DNA of 9,392 bases from contig JADGNL010000003.1 in assembly GCA_017883495.1 (NCBI GenBank), positions 1 to 9,392 on the forward strand. The letters run 5' to 3'. The DNA is from Methanomicrobiales archaeon. Its GTDB lineage: Archaea; Halobacteriota; Methanomicrobia; Methanomicrobiales; Methanospirillaceae. A program made the translations under genes and the position numbers. Each line of letters opens with the position of its first letter. Position 1 is the stretch's first letter. This document shows positions 6,561-9,392 of this stretch, piece by piece. Below the pieces are notes generated by a model, which saw only the letters and a program-made list of their open reading frames with translations, was not told the origin of the DNA and did no database searches.

Positions 6561-6919
6561 GGAAGATGACAGGGTCAATTCTCGTATCAACGATCGCCAT
6601 GCCCGCCGGGCTGCGGCGACGGTCTCGCGCGCCACGGACGGGAACCGCGACGCAGGGGCGGAAGAGAGCCGCGAACTCCTCGACCGCGAGGTCGGCGTCG
6701 CGGGCGATCGCGCGGTGCGTCCCCCGTCGGCGAGCGGTTGCGCGGTTCGGTCGTCTCCGGTTGACAGCGAGAGTTCTCAACCCGCCCGTGCAACGTCCTG
6801 CCCGCTGAGGCCGCCGGCTTCACGCCGGAGATCGCCCCGGTCCCGTCGGACTGTCTCTCCCGGGCCGGGGGCGGACGCAAAAGCCAAAACAATTTCCGCC
6901 GGCACGACGAACGAGCAGT
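6561..6919. other. Gene-free gap before the DUF6159-type gene
   Basis: These 359 bases show no coding frame with believable composition; the open frames translate to Arg/Ala/Pro-rich sequence. A nested hairpin is visible: outer arms ccgcga/tcgcgg (6669-6674 and 6698-6703) around inner arms cctcg/cgagg (6678-6682 and 6687-6691). A small ccggc/gccgg hairpin lies at 6814-6828. The last 40 bases become A/T-richer and probably hold the next gene's promoter. The left end could hold an untranslated tail of the oxidoreductase message. Confidence 0.4.
6885..6897 (+). promoter_or_regulatory. Candidate promoter of the DUF6159-type gene
   Basis: caaaacaatttcc is the only A/T-rich block near the gene. 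Its centre is about 29 bases before the ATG at 6920, which has no ribosome binding site, so a leaderless message is likely. Confidence 0.35.
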
Positions 6920-7765
6920 ATGTTCGAACGTATCTCGCGCAGTATCGAGCTCGTGAAGACGAGCTGGCGCATCCTGATGGAGGACAAAAAACTCCTCGCA
7001 TTTCCGGTCCTGTCGGGGATCGTCATGCTGATCGTGATCGCCACGTTTCTCCTGCCGCTGATCTTCTCGCAGGCCCTGCTCGAGTCCGCGACCGGCTCGG
7101 TCATCGGCATCGTCCTCCTGTTCCTGTTCTACCTCGTCAGCTACTTTGTCGTGATCTTCTTCAATGTCGCCCTGATCAGCGTCGTCTACGCAAAACTGCA
7201 GGGGAGACCGATGACGATCGGGCAGGGGCTGGCCGCGGCCGGCGCGCACCTGGGCTCCATCCTCGCGTGGACGGTCGTGGCCGCCACGGTGGGCCTGGTG
7301 CTCAACCTGATCCAGGAGCGTACGGGGTTCGCCGGGCAGATCGCGGCGGGGCTTGTCGGCGGCGCCTGGTCGCTCGTCACCCTGTTCGTCATCCCGGGAC
7401 TGATCTTCGAGCAGAAGGGCGTGGCCGATGCGATGAAGGGGTCGCTCGGGCTGGTGAAGAAGACCTGGGGCGAGAGCGCCGTCGGCAGCCTCTCCATCGG
7501 GCTGGTCTTCGTGGCTATCGGTGTCGTCGGGTTCCTCCTCGTGTTCGCCACCTTCCTGCTGAACAACCTCCTCGTCGTCTTCGCGGCCGTCGCTCTCTAT
7601 ATCGTGCTCGTCGCGGCCCTCGCCATCCTGGCCTCGGCGATGCAGGGGATCTTCGTGGTGGCACTGTACATCTACGCGACGACGGGCCAGGCGCCGGCCG
7701 CCTTCGACCGCGGACTGGTGGAAGGGGCGTTTGCTCCGGCCCGGAACGTCGGCGGGACCATCTGA
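6920..7765 (+). CDS. DUF6159-type multi-pass membrane protein
   Basis: A 281-residue protein with a short amphipathic N-terminus (MFERISRSIELVKTSW) followed by about six hydrophobic segments, roughly at residues 27-50, 58-92, 111-131, 143-164, 190-212 and 217-255. The opening, 'MFERI.RS..LVK.SW..L..DK.LL.FP.LSG', is what I recognise as typical of the archaeal and bacterial DUF6159 family. The conserved loop LIFEQKGVADAMKGSLGLVKKTWGE lies between helices 4 and 5. The family has no established function; it is probably an integral membrane scaffold or a membrane-stress protein. The start has no ribosome binding site but lies at leaderless distance from an A/T-rich block. A T-run follows the stop, so the gene is probably transcribed alone. 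Confidence 0.82.
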   Translation: MFERISRSIELVKTSWRILMEDKKLLAFPVLSGIVMLIVIATFLLPLIFSQALLESATGSVIGIVLLFLFYLVSYFVVIFFNVALISVVYAKLQGRPMTIGQGLAAAGAHLGSILAWTVVAATVGLVLNLIQERTGFAGQIAAGLVGGAWSLVTLFVIPGLIFEQKGVADAMKGSLGLVKKTWGESAVGSLSIGLVFVAIGVVGFLLVFATFLLNNLLVVFAAVALYIVLVAALAILASAMQGIFVVALYIYATTGQAPAAFDRGLVEGAFAPARNVGGTI

Positions 7766-7768
7766 ATA

Positions 7769-7775
7769 TTTTTTT
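7769..7775 (+). terminator. T-run terminator after the DUF6159-type gene
   Basis: Seven T's begin four bases after the TGA (tgaatatttttttc) in otherwise GC-rich DNA. Archaeal RNA polymerase terminates at such runs without needing a hairpin. Confidence 0.6.
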
Positions 7776-7908
7776 CGGGTTTGCACCTGCCGGCGTGAGC
7801 GCGTCGGGGCCTCCTACGCGCAGAAACGGCAGTGGTCTGGAGAGCGAGCTCCCGGAGATGCCCGGCATCGGCGTGCTTCCGACTTCGCACCGTCCGAAGA
7901 TTGCCGGC

Positions 7909-7925
7909 GGACGTCATGGACGTCC
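7909..7925. repeat. 7-bp inverted repeat with ATG loop upstream of the KaiC-like gene
   Basis: ggacgtc and gacgtcc are exact reverse complements around atg, about 80 bases before the KaiC-like start. The arrangement could be a regulator site or an mRNA hairpin, or chance in GC-rich DNA. Confidence 0.35.
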
Positions 7926-8004
7926 CGAGGCGACACCACCTCCACGCGGCCGCGCGGGCGGTACAGGGAGGAGAATAAGAGGCGAGCAACAGAAGAGTGA
8001 TCAT

Positions 8005-8703
8005 ATGAGTGGGGATCGGCTGAGTTTCGGGATCGACGGGCTCGACAGGATGATGAACGGCGGCCTGATCAAAGGGAGCATCTGTGCGCTCATCGGCACG
8101 TTCGGCACGGGGAAGACCACGTTTGCGCTCCAGTTCGCCCACGAGGGACTTCTCCGGGGAGAGCGCGTCCTCTACATCAGCCTCGAGGAGCGCGAGGAGC
8201 GCATCTACGGGTACATCGAGAAGCGGGGCTGGGACCCGGCTCTGTACAACAACGGTGCCCTGACCGTATTGCGGCTCAATCCCGTTGATTTTAACATCGC
8301 GATCGATAATGTCAAGAACGAACTCTTCCCGCTGATCGACCAGTTACGACCGGGCCGGATCATCATCGACCCCATCTCGCTCTACGAGAGCCTCTTCGAG
8401 GTCGAAGGGACGCGAAGGATGGAGATCTTTCGGCTCACTGAGGAGCTCCGCGATCACCATTGCACGGTCCTCTTCACGAGCGAGACCGATAAACACGACC
8501 AGTACTCGAGCCGCCACAACCTGATCGAGTATCTCTCCGACGCGGTCATATTCCTCCGCTATATCAGGCCCACCGATATCAATGAGGTTCGTCTGGCATT
8601 GGAAGTGACAAAGGTGAGGGAGTCGGCGCACTCACGGGAGATCAAGCCGTACGAGATCCTCGGGGACCGGGTCCTCGTCCATACGGATGCAAATGTCTAT
8701 TAA
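8005..8703 (+). CDS. KaiC-like/RAD55-family single-domain ATPase
   Basis: A 232-residue RecA-fold protein. SFGIDGLDRMMNGGLIKGS is the KaiC-domain opening, GTFGTGKT (31-38) is Walker A, SLEERE (59-64) carries the paired catalytic glutamates, and RIIIDPIS (118-125) is Walker B. FTSETDK and VTKVRESAHS match the sensor and C-terminal 'TK.R...H' motif. Archaea carry many one-domain KaiC-like proteins, whose roles (signalling, oligomeric switch, gas-vesicle or motility control) are mostly unproven. There is no second domain, so it is not a circadian KaiC. The start follows a weak gaagagtga ribosome binding site. A T-run after the stop ends the message. It converges on another RecA-like gene at the right edge, which may point to a shared theme, but no direct link is visible. 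Confidence 0.88.
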   Translation: MSGDRLSFGIDGLDRMMNGGLIKGSICALIGTFGTGKTTFALQFAHEGLLRGERVLYISLEEREERIYGYIEKRGWDPALYNNGALTVLRLNPVDFNIAIDNVKNELFPLIDQLRPGRIIIDPISLYESLFEVEGTRRMEIFRLTEELRDHHCTVLFTSETDKHDQYSSRHNLIEYLSDAVIFLRYIRPTDINEVRLALEVTKVRESAHSREIKPYEILGDRVLVHTDANVY

Positions 8704-8710
8704 TTTTTTT
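8704..8710 (+). terminator. T-run terminator after the KaiC-like gene
   Basis: Seven T's start directly after the TAA, in the same style as the T-run following the upstream membrane-protein gene. Confidence 0.6.
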
Positions 8711-9106
8711 GGGGATCGTCCCTATCCGGCCACTGACTTCCCGCCCGAGTAGCGAGATTACCGAACGACACGGCATTCCCGAAGCTACACCGAGAACGAA
8801 TCCGAACCGCCAATCCGACGGACCGAGGAAACAAGGAGCCGGAACGGAGGCCCGGGGCCGCGGGTGCATTTCCGTCCGATCACTCGGTTTTCGAGATCCG
8901 TGGGTTCAATCCTCATGGACCTCAACGAGGAGCGGATCACGGGGAGAAAGGGATCTGTCCATGGACGAGGGTTGAGCGTCCCCGTGATCCCTGGTATCCA
9001 TAAAAATGTCCGTGTTGTATGCGTGCCATCCCGGTGGACGACGGGAGGAGTCCGGCCCCCTGGCCAGTCCGGGCGGCCGGGCCGATACGAGAGAAAGGAA
9101 GGGATG
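8711..9106. other. Gene-free gap between convergent ATPase genes
   Basis: No frame here is convincing as protein. It holds a 12-bp perfect inverted repeat around a palindrome (8934-8990), a tRNA-T-arm-like stretch near 8900-8916 without a complete tRNA, and ccggcc/ggccgg arms (9052-9057 and 9075-9080). The ataaaaat block near 9000-9007 reads attttta on the minus strand and may act as a weak terminator of the leftward gene. Confidence 0.4.
8934..8990. repeat. 12-bp perfect inverted repeat enclosing a 10-bp palindrome
   Basis: ggatcacgggga (8934-8945) and tccccgtgatcc (8979-8990) are exact reverse complements with a 33-base spacer. Inside the spacer, gtccatggac (8957-8966) is itself a perfect palindrome. 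The whole could fold as a stem with an inner hairpin, or be a paired binding site. No T-run adjoins it. Confidence 0.65.
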
Positions 9107-9392
9107 TTACGGGGCTGGAGGCAGGGCTTCATCGGAATCAACGACCACATCGACGAATGTCGTCAACTGGATGAACACGTCGGGGTCGAGCCCCTTCTCC
9201 ATCGCGAGGAAGATCCCGGAGAAGTTCAACAGCCGCAGCTTGTTCGTGACAAAATGGACGAACTTGGTGATGTTCTGGGAGGAGATGTAGACCAGCATGG
9301 CGTTGATTGAGTCGAAGAGCAGGCAGATCTTCTCCCCCTCCACCTCCTTGAACATCTCGGTGACCGCAATTCCGATGTCGGTCAGGTTGCCA
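9107..9392 (-). CDS. C-terminal part of a RecA/KaiC-like ATPase (DUF7504-type), start missing
   Basis: The frame enters from the right edge, and 94 residues to the TAA are visible. EGEKICLLFDSINAMLVYISS holds a Walker B strand with its Asp (LLFDS), then ITKFVHFVTNKLRLLNFSGIFLAMEKGLDP, and a closing strand, FVDVVVDSDE. The order matches archaeal RecA/KaiC-like ATPases of the DUF7504 kind, in which a similar hydrophobic strand, helix and 'EKGLDP' turn end the domain. Walker A must lie outside the window. The gene converges on the complete KaiC-like gene, and the sequences are only distantly alike, so this is not a recent duplication. The function of such proteins is unknown. Confidence 0.7.
   Translation of the reverse strand, partial: GNLTDIGIAVTEMFKEVEGEKICLLFDSINAMLVYISSQNITKFVHFVTNKLRLLNFSGIFLAMEKGLDPDVFIQLTTFVDVVVDSDEALPPAP

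Noticed and set aside
8847..8923. A tRNA-like stretch: gaggccc and ggacctc pair in 6 of 7 positions at 77-base span, with a T-loop-like GTTCAATCC near the 3' side.
   Set aside because: Position 8 is G, not T, no D-stem pairs, and no five-pair anticodon stem with a seven-base loop can be drawn. The T-arm includes two wobble pairs. Best read as chance or a decayed relic.
8785..9310. Open frames on both strands in the gap after the KaiC-like gene.
   Set aside because: Their compositions are not protein-like, they lack ribosome binding sites, and the + one runs into the antisense of the RecA-like gene.

Overview
The window looks like chromosomal DNA from a high-GC methanogenic archaeon, most like Methanomicrobiales (Methanoculleus and relatives). 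This is an inference. It rests on archaeal gene families (a single-domain KaiC/RAD55-type ATPase, the C-terminus of a second RecA-like ATPase, a DUF6159-type membrane protein, an MNT-HepT pair), on A/T-rich TATA-like boxes about 25-30 bases before several starts, and on short T-runs right after two stop codons. No rRNA, credible tRNA, insertion sequence or CRISPR array was found.

Left part (1-2752): a probable peptide-modification cassette. A P-loop HPr-kinase-like protein, cut by the left edge, reads rightward and overlaps tail to tail with a leftward radical SAM/SPASM enzyme. A PqqD-like protein lies just upstream of the enzyme in the same leftward operon. A soluble signal-peptidase-like (S24/S26) protein is divergent from them. 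This set resembles the orphan 'SynChlorMet' cassettes (ScmC, ScmD, ScmE/F), for which no precursor peptide is known. No precursor is visible here either.

Middle (2907-5132): a MNT nucleotidyltransferase and a HepT/DUF86 partner, joined by an ATGA overlap, form a MntA-HepT-type toxin-antitoxin pair. The HepT motif appears to lack the tyrosine that the antitoxin normally AMPylates. Convergent to it is a 12-helix MFS transporter. The 468 bases upstream of the transporter hold no gene but several perfect inverted repeats, and end in a good promoter for the next gene.

Right part (5601-9392): a Gfo/Idh/MocA oxidoreductase with ERP in place of the usual EKP, a DUF6159-type multi-pass membrane protein, a KaiC-like ATPase, and the end of a convergent RecA/KaiC-like protein that continues past the right edge. 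These look like separately transcribed genes with gene-free gaps of 240-400 bases. The gap between the last two genes contains a 12-bp perfect inverted repeat around a 10-bp palindrome.
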